Source: Pseudomonas laurylsulfativorans
GTDB lineage: Bacteria > Pseudomonadota > Gammaproteobacteria > Pseudomonadales > Pseudomonadaceae
Assembly: GCF_002906155.1 (NCBI RefSeq)
Contig: NZ_MUJK01000008.1
Span: forward strand, 1-64,000
DNA: 64,000 nt
Direction of reading: 5' to 3'
Positions 1 through 8,742 of this stretch are shown one piece after another (position 1 is the stretch's first letter; each line of letters begins with the position of its first letter). The notes under the pieces are model-generated. The model ran no database searches. It was not told where the DNA came from and saw nothing but the letters and a program-made list of their open reading frames with translations. A program made the translations under genes and the position numbers.

Positions 1-12
1 ACTCTTCAGTTC
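1..12 (-). rRNA. rrs: 16S rRNA, first 12 nt only (runs off window)
   Basis: Read on the minus strand, bases 12 to 1 give GAACTGAAGAGT, the start of Pseudomonas 16S rRNA (which continues TTTGATCATGGCTCAG outside the window). The call is supported by the rrn-type leader and promoters upstream, and by the known position of an rrn operon behind tyrZ in P. aeruginosa (recalled synteny). Only the mature 5' end is present. Confidence 0.85.
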
Positions 13-160
13 AAACATCTTTGGGTTTTGAGAAAACCCTAAACTTGGCTCAGCAATCGTTGGTTACATCTTTGATTTCTCGCGGAGTAACTTGTGATGC
101 TGATAATCTGTTGACTAGCAGTCTGACCCCACAAGCACCCACACGAATTGCTTGATTCAG

Positions 161-172
161 TTGTTAAAGAGC
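161..172 (-). promoter_or_regulatory. rrn boxA antitermination element
   Basis: The minus strand reads GCTCTTTAACAA, matching the bacterial rrn boxA consensus (TGCTCTTTAACA), which loads NusB/NusE (S10) onto the elongation complex. It lies about 150 nt before the 16S 5' end, in the expected leader position. Confidence 0.85.
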
Positions 173-208
173 GGTTGGTTAAGATCTTTCGTCTCAACCG
201 AGGCGCGC

Positions 209-236
209 ATTCTACAGCAGCCTCATTTGCTGTCAA
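209..236 (-). promoter_or_regulatory. rrn promoter, proximal copy
   Basis: On the minus strand the -35 box is TTGACA (236-231) and the -10 box is TAGAAT (214-209), with a 16-bp spacer. The discriminator downstream is GC-rich (GCGCGCC), typical of stringently controlled rRNA promoters. A-tracts just upstream of -35 (about 237-265) resemble an UP element. Confidence 0.8.
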
Positions 237-317
237 GTGATTATTTTCAGAAGTTTTCAAAGTTTCCCTTGTAACTTCAACCACTTGCGCTTCAGATCTC
301 TCATCAGCGGGAGGCGA

Positions 318-345
318 ATTCTACAGCGTTACACGCTGCTGTCAA
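318..345 (-). promoter_or_regulatory. rrn promoter, middle copy
   Basis: On the minus strand the -35 box is TTGACA (345-340) and the -10 box is TAGAAT (323-318), with a 16-bp spacer, the same geometry as the proximal copy. The sequence around -10 (CTGTAGAAT) is shared with it. The upstream A-rich tract GTTGAAAAAGAGG is UP-like. Confidence 0.8.
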
Positions 346-463
346 CACCTCTTTTTCAACTCCCTTTCGGCTTCGATGAACTGAAGCGACCCACTGTCGA
401 AAACCGCGTAACTCGTTGTTTACCAAGGAGTTTTCCGTTTCGACTGCGCCGGAAGTGGGGCGA

Positions 464-491
464 ATTATAGACATCTAAAATTCGCCGTCAA
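464..491 (-). promoter_or_regulatory. rrn promoter, distal copy
   Basis: On the minus strand the -35 box is TTGACG (491-486) and the -10 box is a perfect TATAAT (469-464), with a 16-bp spacer. It begins 15 bp after the tyrS stop codon, so its upstream activating region must lie inside tyrS. Confidence 0.8.
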
Positions 492-506
492 CCCCTTATT
501 TCAACC

Positions 507-1706
507 TTATTCGGATTTGAGCGTAATACGCGCAAATGCCTTCTTCCCGGCCTGGCAAACATGGGTCGCGCCCAGCGCATATATAAAGGTGCGATCAACA
601 ACCTCACCATCTATACGCACACCACCCGAACCAAGCAGATCACGAGCCACCGCCGAATTCTTGACCAGCCCTGCCTTATTAAGGACAGCAGCGATCGGCA
701 TATCCTCGGCAGCAGTCAATTCGATTTCCGGCAGATCATCCGGCAGCTCGCCATCCTTCATACGATTACCGGCAGCACGATGAGCATTGGCAGCAGCCTC
801 CTCACCATGGAAGCGCGCAACGATTTCTTCAGCCAGCTTGATCTTGATATCACGCGGGTTGGCACCCGTCTCGACATCAGCGCGGAACGCATTGATCTCA
901 TCCATGGATCGGAAGCTGAGCAACTCGAAGTAACGCCACATCAGCGCATCCGGAATGGAAACCAGCTTGCCATACATCACGCCCGGCGCCTCCTGGATAC
1001 CGACGTAGTTGCCCAAGGACTTGGACATCTTCTTCACACCATCCAGACCTTCAAGCAGCGGCATGGTCAAAATGCACTGAGCCTCCTGACCATAACCACG
1101 CTGCAGCTCACGCCCCATCAACAAGTTGAACTTCTGATCGGTGCCGCCGAGCTCGACATCTGCGCGCAGGGCTACAGAGTCGTAACCCTGAACCAGCGGA
1201 TACAGGAACTCATGAATGGCGATTGGCTGATTGGTTGTGTAGCGCTTATCGAAGTCATCGCGCTCAAGCATGCGAGCCACGGTGTACTGCGAAGTCAGGC
1301 GAATGAAGTCGGCCGGCCCCATCTGATCCATCCAGGTGGAGTTGAAGGCCACTTCGGTTTTTGCCGGATCCAGAATCTTGAAGACCTGAGTTTTGTAAGT
1401 CTCGGCGTTCTCGAGGACTTGCTCGCGAGTGAGCGGCGGGCGCGTAGCGCTCTTGCCGCTCGGATCACCGATCATTCCGGTGAAGTCACCAATCAGGAAG
1501 ATCACCTGATGCCCCAGATCCTGGAACTGGCGCAGCTTATTAATAAGCACGGTATGACCCAAGTGTAGATCCGGAGCCGTTGGATCGAAGCCCGCCTTAA
1601 TACGTAGCGGCTGGCCACGCTTGAGCTTTTCAATCAGCTCGGACTCGACCAACAGTTCTTCCGCACCACGTTTGATCAGCGCTAGCTGCTCTTCAACCGA
1701 CTTCAT
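507..1706 (-). CDS. tyrS: Tyrosyl-tRNA synthetase (TyrZ type)
   Basis: Cytoplasmic class I aminoacyl-tRNA synthetase that charges tRNA-Tyr with tyrosine. The 399-residue protein has the HIGH signature as HLGH at 48-51, KMSKS at 226-230, and a C-terminal S4-like RNA-binding domain from about residue 335. The frame stays open for 21 more codons upstream, but ATG at 1706 is preferred: it is preceded by an AGG-containing ribosome site (CAGGTTGGTT) and starts the conserved MKSVEEQLALIKRG. Pseudomonas often has two tyrosyl synthetases; position beside mepM and an rrn operon points to the tyrZ ortholog of P. aeruginosa PA0668. No terminator is seen between its stop and the rrn promoters. Confidence 0.95.
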   Translation of the reverse strand: MKSVEEQLALIKRGAEELLVESELIEKLKRGQPLRIKAGFDPTAPDLHLGHTVLINKLRQFQDLGHQVIFLIGDFTGMIGDPSGKSATRPPLTREQVLENAETYKTQVFKILDPAKTEVAFNSTWMDQMGPADFIRLTSQYTVARMLERDDFDKRYTTNQPIAIHEFLYPLVQGYDSVALRADVELGGTDQKFNLLMGRELQRGYGQEAQCILTMPLLEGLDGVKKMSKSLGNYVGIQEAPGVMYGKLVSIPDALMWRYFELLSFRSMDEINAFRADVETGANPRDIKIKLAEEIVARFHGEEAAANAHRAAGNRMKDGELPDDLPEIELTAAEDMPIAAVLNKAGLVKNSAVARDLLGSGGVRIDGEVVDRTFIYALGATHVCQAGKKAFARITLKSE

Positions 1707-1919
1707 AACCAACCTGCAAGGCTCAGATTCAAAGGGAACCAACCATACAAGATCGCACGTCAAATACAAGGTTTGCCCGGCGCACGGACGCCAATCCGCA
1801 GGCGGAGCACCTATGGACTTGCTTCAGAGATGATTTGGTTATATTTTATACAGTTATTTCATCTTCATCATGTCATTCATCTTTTCCAATTCATCCTTTT
1901 TTCAAAGTCAAAGCCACTT

Positions 1920-3338
1920 ATGACCACAGAATCGTCTAAAGCGCCGCCGCTTTACCCGAAAACCCACTTGCTCGCCGCAAGTGGCATCGCCGCCCTTCTC
2001 AGTCTGGCGCTCCTGGTATTCCCTTCCAGCGATGTTGAAGCCAAAAAGACGACCCTTAGTCTTGAACTGGAAAGTCCTGCTGAACAACTGACACAAGATC
2101 AAGACGCTGCTGACGTCGTTCAAGCCACAAATGAACCAACAACATCTCCCTTCGCGCAGATCGACAACAGCGCCGAGGACACCCAGCCAACCGCTCAAGC
2201 AGAGCCGGCGCCGGTCGTCGAAGAAAAGAAGCCGGCAAGCCACAGGGAAGTGATCGTCGCCAAGGGCGACACCCTCTCTACGCTGTTCGAGAAAGTCGGC
2301 CTCCCCGCCACCTCAGTGCATGAAATACTGGCTAGCGACAAACAGGCCAAGCAGTTCAGCCAGCTCAAACATGGGCAAAAACTCGAATTCGAACTGGGCC
2401 CGGACGGCCAGCTGACCAACTTGCACAGCAAGCTCAACGACCTCGAAAGCATCAGCCTGACCAAGAACGACAAGGGCTACACGTTCAACCGCATTACTGC
2501 GAAACCGACCGTGCGCTCCGCTTACGTCCACGGCGTGATCAACAGCTCGCTGTCGCAGTCTGCGGCCCGAGCAGGCCTGTCTCACAGCCTGACCATGGAC
2601 ATGGCCAGCGTGTTTGGCTACGACGTCGACTTCGCCCAGGATATTCGCCAGGGTGATGAGTTCGACGTGATCTACGAGCAAAAGGTGGTAAACGGCAAAG
2701 CCGTCGGCAATGGCCCGATCCTGTCTGCGCGCTTCACCAACCGCGGCAAGACCTACACCGCCGTGCGTTACACCAACAAACAAGGCAACAGCAGCTACTA
2801 CACCGCTGACGGCAACAGCATGCGCAAGGCGTTCATCCGCACACCGGTGGACTTCGCACGCATCAGCTCGAAATTTTCCATGGGGCGTAAGCACCCGATC
2901 CTGAACAAGATCCGCGCCCATAAAGGCGTCGACTATGCTGCGCCGCGTGGCACGCCGATCAAGGCTGCCGGTGATGGCAAGGTGTTGCTGGCCGGCCGCC
3001 GTGGTGGCTACGGCAATACTGTGGTCCTCCAGCACGGCAACACCTACACCACTCTCTACGGCCATATGCAAGGCTTCGCCAAAGGTGTGAAGACTGGCGG
3101 CACGGTGAAACAGGGCCAAGTGATTGGCTACATCGGCACCACCGGCCTCTCCACTGGCCCGCACCTGCACTATGAGTTCCAGGTCAATGGCGTGCACGTC
3201 GACCCGCTGGGCCAGAAACTGCCGATGGCCGATCCGATTGCCAAGGCCGAACGCGCACGCTTCCTCGCCCAAAGCCAGCCACTGATGGCGCGCATGGAAC
3301 AGGAAAAAGCCACTCTGTTGGCTTCGAGCAAGCGTTAA
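1920..3338 (+). CDS. mepM: Murein DD-endopeptidase MepM-like, M23 family
   Basis: Envelope zinc peptidase expected to cut peptide cross-links in peptidoglycan. The 472-residue protein has an N-terminal signal anchor (about 16-34), an acidic linker, an OapA/LysM-like region around 110-160, and a C-terminal LytM/M23 domain with HxxxD at H334-D338 and the HxH pair H415/H417, so the zinc site is complete. The ATG at 1920 starts the conserved MTTESSKAPP. The open frame upstream (from 1773) has no family similarity. It is divergent from tyrS and ends 2 bp before anmK, suggesting a wall-turnover operon. It matches P. aeruginosa PA0667 by position. Confidence 0.92.
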   Translation: MTTESSKAPPLYPKTHLLAASGIAALLSLALLVFPSSDVEAKKTTLSLELESPAEQLTQDQDAADVVQATNEPTTSPFAQIDNSAEDTQPTAQAEPAPVVEEKKPASHREVIVAKGDTLSTLFEKVGLPATSVHEILASDKQAKQFSQLKHGQKLEFELGPDGQLTNLHSKLNDLESISLTKNDKGYTFNRITAKPTVRSAYVHGVINSSLSQSAARAGLSHSLTMDMASVFGYDVDFAQDIRQGDEFDVIYEQKVVNGKAVGNGPILSARFTNRGKTYTAVRYTNKQGNSSYYTADGNSMRKAFIRTPVDFARISSKFSMGRKHPILNKIRAHKGVDYAAPRGTPIKAAGDGKVLLAGRRGGYGNTVVLQHGNTYTTLYGHMQGFAKGVKTGGTVKQGQVIGYIGTTGLSTGPHLHYEFQVNGVHVDPLGQKLPMADPIAKAERARFLAQSQPLMARMEQEKATLLASSKR

Positions 3339-3340
3339 GC

Positions 3341-4432
3341 ATGGCGCTCTATATAGGTGTGATGTCCGGAACCAGCCTTGATGGCCTGGACATTGCGCTG
3401 ATCGAGCAAGCCCCGGCGATCAGGCTGATCGCCTCCCACTACATCCCCATGCCCGACTCCCTGCGCGCCGAGCTGCTCAGCTTGTGCGCCAGCGGCCCGG
3501 ACGAGATCGCCCGCTCCGCCATCGCCCAGCAGAACTGGGTGAACCTGGCGGCCCAAGGCATCCACACCCTTCTCGTTCAGCAGCAACTGAAGCCTGACGA
3601 TATTCGTGCGATTGGCAGCCATGGCCAGACCATTCGCCACGAACCGGCACGCGGATTTACCGTGCAGATCGGCAATCCGGCCTTGCTCACAGAGCTGACC
3701 GGCATCACCGTGGTCAGCGACTTTCGCAGCCGCGACGTCGCTGCCGGCGGACAAGGCGCACCGCTGGTTCCTGCCTTCCACGAGGCACTGTTTGAAGAAC
3801 GGGGCGGCAATCGCGCCGTGCTGAATATCGGTGGATTCAGCAACCTGAGCCTGATCGAGCCCGGCAAGCCTGTCGCCGGCTTTGACTGCGGCCCTGGCAA
3901 TGTCCTGCTGGACGCCTGGATTCATCAGCAACGTGGCGAAAACTATGACCGCGGTGGCCAATGGGCTGCCAGCGGCAAGGTTCAACCAGCTCTATTGAAT
4001 GAACTGCTCAGCGATCCTTTCTTTGTAACCACGGGCCCGAAGAGCACCGGCCGGGAAGTGTTCAACCTGCCCTGGCTGACACAGCACCTGTCAAAACTGC
4101 CAGCCTTCGCCACCGAAGATGTTCAGGCGACGCTGCTTGAGCTGACCGCGCTGACCATCATCGAATCACTGCAAAGCGCCCAGACAGACACGCTGGAACT
4201 ACTGGTCTGCGGTGGCGGCGCCCACAACACCGCGTTGATGAGTCGCCTGGCCAGCCTGCTGCCAAACGCAAGCGTCGGCAGCACCGCTACTTACGGTGTA
4301 GACCCTGACTGGGTCGAAGCCATGGCCTTCGCATGGCTGGCTCATTGCTGCCTAGAAGGCATCGCAGCCAACCGTCCGAGCGTTACCGGTGCCCGTGGCC
4401 TGCGCGTACTCGGCGCCATTTACCCCTCATAA
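3341..4432 (+). CDS. anmK: Anhydro-N-acetylmuramic acid kinase
   Basis: Cytoplasmic sugar kinase of cell-wall recycling. It opens the 1,6-anhydro ring of anhMurNAc and phosphorylates it to MurNAc-6-phosphate. The 363-residue length is normal, and the N-terminal MSGTSLDGLD phosphate-binding motif is intact, as is the later DCGPGN segment. It starts 2 bp after the mepM stop, so the two are probably cotranscribed and translationally coupled. In Pseudomonas recycled MurNAc can also go through AmgK and MurU, whose genes lie at 33.5-35.2 kb of this window. Confidence 0.95.
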   Translation: MALYIGVMSGTSLDGLDIALIEQAPAIRLIASHYIPMPDSLRAELLSLCASGPDEIARSAIAQQNWVNLAAQGIHTLLVQQQLKPDDIRAIGSHGQTIRHEPARGFTVQIGNPALLTELTGITVVSDFRSRDVAAGGQGAPLVPAFHEALFEERGGNRAVLNIGGFSNLSLIEPGKPVAGFDCGPGNVLLDAWIHQQRGENYDRGGQWAASGKVQPALLNELLSDPFFVTTGPKSTGREVFNLPWLTQHLSKLPAFATEDVQATLLELTALTIIESLQSAQTDTLELLVCGGGAHNTALMSRLASLLPNASVGSTATYGVDPDWVEAMAFAWLAHCCLEGIAANRPSVTGARGLRVLGAIYPS

Positions 4433-4450
4433 ACCCTCCAGACAGCAAAA

Positions 4451-4486
4451 CGCCGCAAGACCCTGAGGCCATGCGGCGCTTTGTGA
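4451..4486. terminator. Hairpin between convergent anmK and erpA
   Basis: The stem CGCCGCA (4451-4457) / TGCGGCG (4472-4478) encloses a 14-nt loop. It is followed by CTTT on the plus strand and by TTTTG on the minus strand, so it may end both convergent genes. T-tracts are short, so strength is uncertain. Confidence 0.5.
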
Positions 4487-4500
4487 AACTGGCGCGCTGA

Positions 4501-4851
4501 TCAGATCGAGAACGAAGAACCGCAACCACAGGTGGTGGTCGCATTCGGGTTCTTGATAACGAAGCGTGAACCTTCCAGGCCTTCCTGGTAGTCCACCTCT
4601 GCACCTGCCAGATACTGGAAGCTCATCGGATCGACCACCAGACTCACACCTTCGCGCTCGACGATGGTGTCGTCATCGGCCACTTCTTCATCGAAGGTAA
4701 AGCCGTACTGAAAACCTGAACAACCGCCGCCCGTAACGAATACGCGCAGCTTCAAGCGATCATTCCCCTCTTCATCGACCAGGCTCTTCACCTTGTGCGC
4801 GGCACCGTGGGTGAATTGCAAAGCCGTGGGGGTGAAGGATTCGACGCTCAT
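4501..4851 (-). CDS. erpA: Iron-sulfur cluster insertion protein ErpA
   Basis: A-type carrier that delivers Fe-S clusters to apo-proteins, for example isoprenoid enzymes. The 116 residues carry the three conserved cysteines, C44 in GGGCSG and C108/C110 in the C-terminal CGCGSSF. The N-terminal methionine at 4851 starts the family-typical MSVESFTPTALQFT. It is monocistronic and convergent with anmK; the argC terminator lies in its upstream region, so it needs its own promoter at about 4860-4970. Confidence 0.95.
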   Translation of the reverse strand: MSVESFTPTALQFTHGAAHKVKSLVDEEGNDRLKLRVFVTGGGCSGFQYGFTFDEEVADDDTIVEREGVSLVVDPMSFQYLAGAEVDYQEGLEGSRFVIKNPNATTTCGCGSSFSI

Positions 4852-4974
4852 GCTGACTATCTCCCGGCGTTACGCCGTCATATTGCGTGATGACGCGCAT
4901 TATCCGCTTCTCCTAGAAAAGCGGTCAACTATTGTTATGGTATATCAACCAATCCAATCGCCGGCCCGGAATGC

Positions 4975-5000
4975 AAAAAGGCCCGTCAGACGGGCCTTTT
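4975..5000 (-). terminator. Rho-independent terminator of argC
   Basis: The stem GGCCCGT/ACGGGCC (4980-4986 and 4990-4996) has a 3-nt loop and is flanked by five A on the left and four T on the right. On the minus strand it ends in TTTTT, 19 bp past the argC stop. Confidence 0.85.
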
Positions 5001-5018
5001 GCTGTGCAGGATAATTCC

Positions 5019-6053
5019 TTACGGCAACATGCCAGCGTGAGACAGGCCCAGACGCTCATCCAGCCCGAACAGAATGTTCATGTTCTGCACGGCCTGACCC
5101 GACGCCCCTTTGACCAGGTTGTCGATCACCGACAGCACCACCACCAGATCGCCATCCTGAGGGCGATGCACGGCAATACGGCAGACGTTGGCACCACGTA
5201 CGCTACGCGTCTCCGGATGGCTGCCGGCCGGCATGACGTCAACGAACGGTTCGTTGGCATAACGCTTTTCAAACAGCGCCTGCAGATCCACCGAGCGATC
5301 AACGACGGTTGCGTAGAGCGTGGAGTGAATGCCGCGAATCATCGGCGTCAGGTGCGGAACGAAGGTCAGGCCGACGTCCTTGCCCGCCGCGCGACGCAGG
5401 CCCTGGCGGATTTCCGGCAAATGACGGTGCCCTTTGACCGCATAGGCTTTCATGCTTTCCGATGTCTCGGAGTACAGCGAACCTACAGAGGCACCACGGC
5501 CGGCACCGCTGACGCCGGATTTGCAGTCAGCGATCAGATGCGCAGCATCGGCCAGGCCGGCTTCGAGCAATGGCAGGAAACCCAATTGCGTCGCAGTTGG
5601 GTAGCAGCCCGGCACGGCAATCAGGCGCGCTTTCTTGATCTGCTCGCGATTGACTTCCGGCAAGCCGTAGACCGCCTCGTCCAGTAATTCCGGCGCGCCG
5701 TGCGGCTGGCCGTACCATTTGGCCCACTCATTCGCGTCTTGCAGACGGAAGTCGGCCGACAGATCGATGACCTTGGTCCCGGCCGCGAGCAATTCGCCCG
5801 CCAACGCATGGGCAACGCCGTGCGGCGTGGCGAAGAACACCACATCGCAAGCGCCCAGGGTCTTGATGTCCGGAACACTGAATGCCAGGCCGTCGTAATG
5901 GCCTCGCAGGTTCGGGTACATGTCGGCCACGGCCAGGCCGGCCTCGGATCGGGAAGTGATGACTACCACTTCAGCTTGCGGATGCTGTGCCAACAGACGC
6001 AGCAGTTCGACACCGGTGTAACCCGTGCCGCCGACGATACCGACCTTGACCAT
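5019..6053 (-). CDS. argC: N-acetyl-gamma-glutamyl-phosphate reductase
   Basis: Third step of arginine synthesis: NADPH-dependent reduction of N-acetylglutamyl phosphate to the semialdehyde. The 344-residue protein has the dinucleotide-binding GGTGYTG at 8-14 and the catalytic cysteine C150 in PGCYPTA. ATG at 6053 is chosen because GAGGGCAGG lies just upstream; the frame could extend to 6125 without any family match. It is divergent from hemJ and ends in its own terminator. Confidence 0.96.
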   Translation of the reverse strand: MVKVGIVGGTGYTGVELLRLLAQHPQAEVVVITSRSEAGLAVADMYPNLRGHYDGLAFSVPDIKTLGACDVVFFATPHGVAHALAGELLAAGTKVIDLSADFRLQDANEWAKWYGQPHGAPELLDEAVYGLPEVNREQIKKARLIAVPGCYPTATQLGFLPLLEAGLADAAHLIADCKSGVSGAGRGASVGSLYSETSESMKAYAVKGHRHLPEIRQGLRRAAGKDVGLTFVPHLTPMIRGIHSTLYATVVDRSVDLQALFEKRYANEPFVDVMPAGSHPETRSVRGANVCRIAVHRPQDGDLVVVLSVIDNLVKGASGQAVQNMNILFGLDERLGLSHAGMLP

Positions 6054-6188
6054 AAACCTGCCCTCAACGAACCCACTGGAAAGCCGTCGATAATAGGGCC
6101 CGCGCGCCCCTGCGACAACCGGCAAGGTGACGTGCGGAGCGTCAAGCCTCTACTATTCCGGCTACCGTGAATTGGGGAATAACTAAAA

Positions 6189-6620
6189 ATGCTCTATCTG
6201 TGGCTCAAAGCGTTTCATATCGTCAGTGTCGTGTGCTGGTTTGCCGGCCTGTTCTACCTGCCACGACTGTTCGTTTATCACGCACAAAGTGAAGACACGA
6301 TCAGCAAAGAACGCTTCAGCGTCATGGAGCGCAAGCTGTATCGGGGCATCATGGGGCCAGCGATGATTGCCACGCTGATATTTGGCGGCTGGTTGATCAG
6401 CCTCAACCCGAGTGGGTACTTCACTCAAGGTGGCTGGATGCACGCCAAGCTGACGCTGGTGGTGATTCTGATCGGCTACCACCATATGTGCGGCGCGCAG
6501 GTAAAACGTTTTGCCCGTGGCGAAAACACCCGCAGCCATGTCTTTTTTCGCTGGTTCAATGAAGTGCCGGTTCTGATATTGCTGGCAATCGTAATTCTGG
6601 TCGTCGTTCGGCCGTTCTAA
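6189..6620 (+). CDS. hemJ: Protoporphyrinogen oxidase HemJ
   Basis: Inner-membrane heme-biosynthesis enzyme that oxidises protoporphyrinogen IX to protoporphyrin IX in bacteria lacking HemG/HemY. The 143-residue hydrophobic protein has about four transmembrane helices. The N-terminal LKAFHIVSVVCWFAGL with H10 is characteristic of the HemJ (UPF0093) family, as is the RLF motif after it. The next gene, a flavoprotein, begins 33 bp downstream in the same direction. Confidence 0.9.
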   Translation: MLYLWLKAFHIVSVVCWFAGLFYLPRLFVYHAQSEDTISKERFSVMERKLYRGIMGPAMIATLIFGGWLISLNPSGYFTQGGWMHAKLTLVVILIGYHHMCGAQVKRFARGENTRSHVFFRWFNEVPVLILLAIVILVVVRPF

Positions 6621-6653
6621 ATCCAACAGGCACAACTCACCGGGGTACTTCCA

Positions 6654-7622
6654 ATGTCGCTGCCCGCTCTGCTCGAACAACGTTTGCGTCTGCCCGTAGT
6701 AGCAGCACCGATGTTCCTGATTTCCAATCCGCAATTGGTACTCGCCTGTTGTCGTCAGGGCGTGGTCGGCAGCTTCCCGGCGCTGAATCAGCGCGAAAGC
6801 AGCGGTTTCAAGGCCTGGCTGGAAGAAATCGAAGCCGGGCTGGCGACACTGGAAAACCCCGCGCCCTATGCCGTGAACCTGATCGTGCACAACAGCAACC
6901 CACGGTTGCAGGCGGATCTGGATATCTGCGTCGAACACAAAGTGCCGATCGTGATCACCAGCCTTGGCGCTGTGAAAGAACTGGTCGACGCAGTGCACAG
7001 CTACGGCGGCTTGGTGTTCCACGATGTGACAACTCGCCGTCATGCCGAGAAAGCGGCCGAAGCAGGCGTCGATGGTTTGATTGCCGTGGCTGCCGGAGCC
7101 GGAGGACATGCCGGGACCTGGAGCCCGTTTTCGCTGATTGCCGAAATCCGCCAGTTCTTCGACAAGACCCTGTTGCTGGCCGGCTGCTTGAACCACGGCC
7201 ACGAAATTCTTGCTGCTCAATTACTCGGCGCCGATTTGGCCTACTTCGGTACACGATTTATCGGCACAACCGAAAGTCACGCACCCGACGCCTACAAAGA
7301 AATGCTGCTGACATCCAAAGCGGCAGACATCATCCATACTCCAGCTGTGTCAGGTGTTCCCGCGAGCTTCATGCGCCAGAGCCTGGAGGCCGCCGGTTTC
7401 GATATGGCCGCCTTGCAAGGAAAGGGCGAGATCAACTTCGGCTCCAAGCTCAAACCTGTGAGCGATGAGGCCAAAGCCTGGAAAACCGTTTGGTCGGCAG
7501 GCCAGGGTGTAGGAGAAATCGAGGACTTGCCGAGTGTCGAGCAATTGATTGCCCGTCTCGACGCGGAGTACCGTCAGGCCCTGGAACATGCCGCCCTGTT
7601 GACCAAACGCTGGCCGCGCTGA
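6654..7622 (+). CDS. Nitronate monooxygenase family flavoprotein
   Basis: FMN-dependent TIM-barrel protein of the 2-nitropropane dioxygenase/nitronate monooxygenase family (322 residues), likely cytoplasmic and active on nitronates or related toxic compounds. Visible family motifs are APMFLIS near the start, the central AVAAGAGGHAGTWSPF, and LLAGCLNHG, where flavin phosphate binding is expected. GGGG lies 9 bp before the start. The in-vivo substrate is unknown. Position corresponds to P. aeruginosa PA0660 (recalled). Confidence 0.85.
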   Translation: MSLPALLEQRLRLPVVAAPMFLISNPQLVLACCRQGVVGSFPALNQRESSGFKAWLEEIEAGLATLENPAPYAVNLIVHNSNPRLQADLDICVEHKVPIVITSLGAVKELVDAVHSYGGLVFHDVTTRRHAEKAAEAGVDGLIAVAAGAGGHAGTWSPFSLIAEIRQFFDKTLLLAGCLNHGHEILAAQLLGADLAYFGTRFIGTTESHAPDAYKEMLLTSKAADIIHTPAVSGVPASFMRQSLEAAGFDMAALQGKGEINFGSKLKPVSDEAKAWKTVWSAGQGVGEIEDLPSVEQLIARLDAEYRQALEHAALLTKRWPR

Positions 7623-7715
7623 CAGCAAACCTTGGCCAGTCTTGCCCGGCTGGCCTTACACTCGCCCGATCACAACATTCTTCTTTCAACCTCTCGCGAC
7701 AAGGATGCTTCGCAC

Positions 7716-8681
7716 ATGGGCGAAAATCATTTCAAGATCGTATTCGAAGGCGCCTTGCTGCCCGGTGTCGACATCACCACGGCAAAACTCAATCTCGCCG
7801 AGTTGTTCAAAAGTGATGTCTCGGCCATCGAGCGCTTGTTCACCGGGCGTCCAGTAGCGCTCAAACGCAATCTGTCGCAAGCTGATGCCCAGACCTACCT
7901 CCATGCGCTGAGCAAAACCGGCATCGATGCCCGCATCGAAGCCGAAACGCAGATCGAGTTGAACCTCGCCGACGTGCATGACCACACTCCAGCCAGCGGC
8001 CAGGCGGCTTTGACGGATTCGCAGTCCCCTTATGCCCCGCCTCGCGCGCCCGTCGGCGAAGCTGTGGCGGAATTCGCCACGCTCAAGCCATTCAGTTTCG
8101 ATGGCCGTATCGGCCGCTTGCGTTACCTTGCCTGGACCCTGGTACTGACGGCTGTACTCTCGGCAGTTTGCGGGGTGTTTGCCTTGGTCGCCCTGGCCCT
8201 CATCGCCGCGGACTCTACCGCCGGCCTGATATTGGGTGGCTTGCTGGCATTGACGCTGTTTGTCGGATTTGCCTTCGTCAGCATCCAGATCACCGTTCAG
8301 CGATTGCACGATATCGGCTGGTCCGGCTGGCTGTGGCTGTTGAACTTGGTGCCGTTTGTTGGCAGTTTCTTCCCGTTTGTGGTCATGGTCGTGCCGGGCA
8401 ACGAACTGGCCAACCGCTACGGTCCGCCACCTCCGCCGAACAGTACCGCGGTCAAAGTATTGTCCTCGCTCTGGCTGGTCGTTATCGCGCTGATCCTGGT
8501 CGGCGCGCTGGCCGGTGGCCTTTCGGCGATACAGGAAGAATACGAAAACGCCGCACAAAGCAGCTACGAAAGCAGTTCGGTCATCCCTGATGAAATCGAT
8601 GTCGAGGTCGAACCGGCGCCAAATTCCGCCGACGATGCAGCCGAAGAGGCCCAGCCCCCTGTAGACTCTGCGAAAGAATGA
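7716..8681 (+). CDS. DUF805 membrane protein
   Basis: Function unknown. The 321-residue protein has a soluble N-terminal part of about 120 residues (beginning MGENHFKIVFEG), then a DUF805 domain (about 125-245) opening with FDGRIGRLRYL and containing three to four membrane segments and the typical RLHDIGWSGW turn. One more hydrophobic helix and an acidic, Ala/Pro-rich C-terminal tail follow. The start at 7716 is preferred over the upstream frame because AAGGAT precedes it by about 9 bp. It corresponds by position to PA0659. Confidence 0.75.
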   Translation: MGENHFKIVFEGALLPGVDITTAKLNLAELFKSDVSAIERLFTGRPVALKRNLSQADAQTYLHALSKTGIDARIEAETQIELNLADVHDHTPASGQAALTDSQSPYAPPRAPVGEAVAEFATLKPFSFDGRIGRLRYLAWTLVLTAVLSAVCGVFALVALALIAADSTAGLILGGLLALTLFVGFAFVSIQITVQRLHDIGWSGWLWLLNLVPFVGSFFPFVVMVVPGNELANRYGPPPPPNSTAVKVLSSLWLVVIALILVGALAGGLSAIQEEYENAAQSSYESSSVIPDEIDVEVEPAPNSADDAAEEAQPPVDSAKE

Positions 8682-8742
8682 ACAGCGCTCCTGGCCCGTG
8701 ACACCTGCGTCGCGGCGCGGAGCTGTTGCGATGGAGAACTGC

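Larger units (their letters stand above)
13..317 (-). other. rrn leader (pre-16S 5' spacer)
   Basis: This is the transcribed spacer between the rrn promoters and the 16S 5' end. A hairpin at 23-39 (GGGTTTT/AAAACCC, 3-nt loop) lies just before the mature 16S end, in the region where the RNase III processing stem normally forms. Bases 161-172 hold the boxA antitermination element. The stretch is AT-richer than the neighbouring genes. Short reading frames in it are chance. Confidence 0.75.

Noticed and set aside
1830..1862. AT-rich TATATTTTATACAG between tyrS and mepM as a promoter
   Set aside because: TATA-like boxes exist on both strands, but no acceptable -35 at proper spacing; kept only as a likely promoter region.
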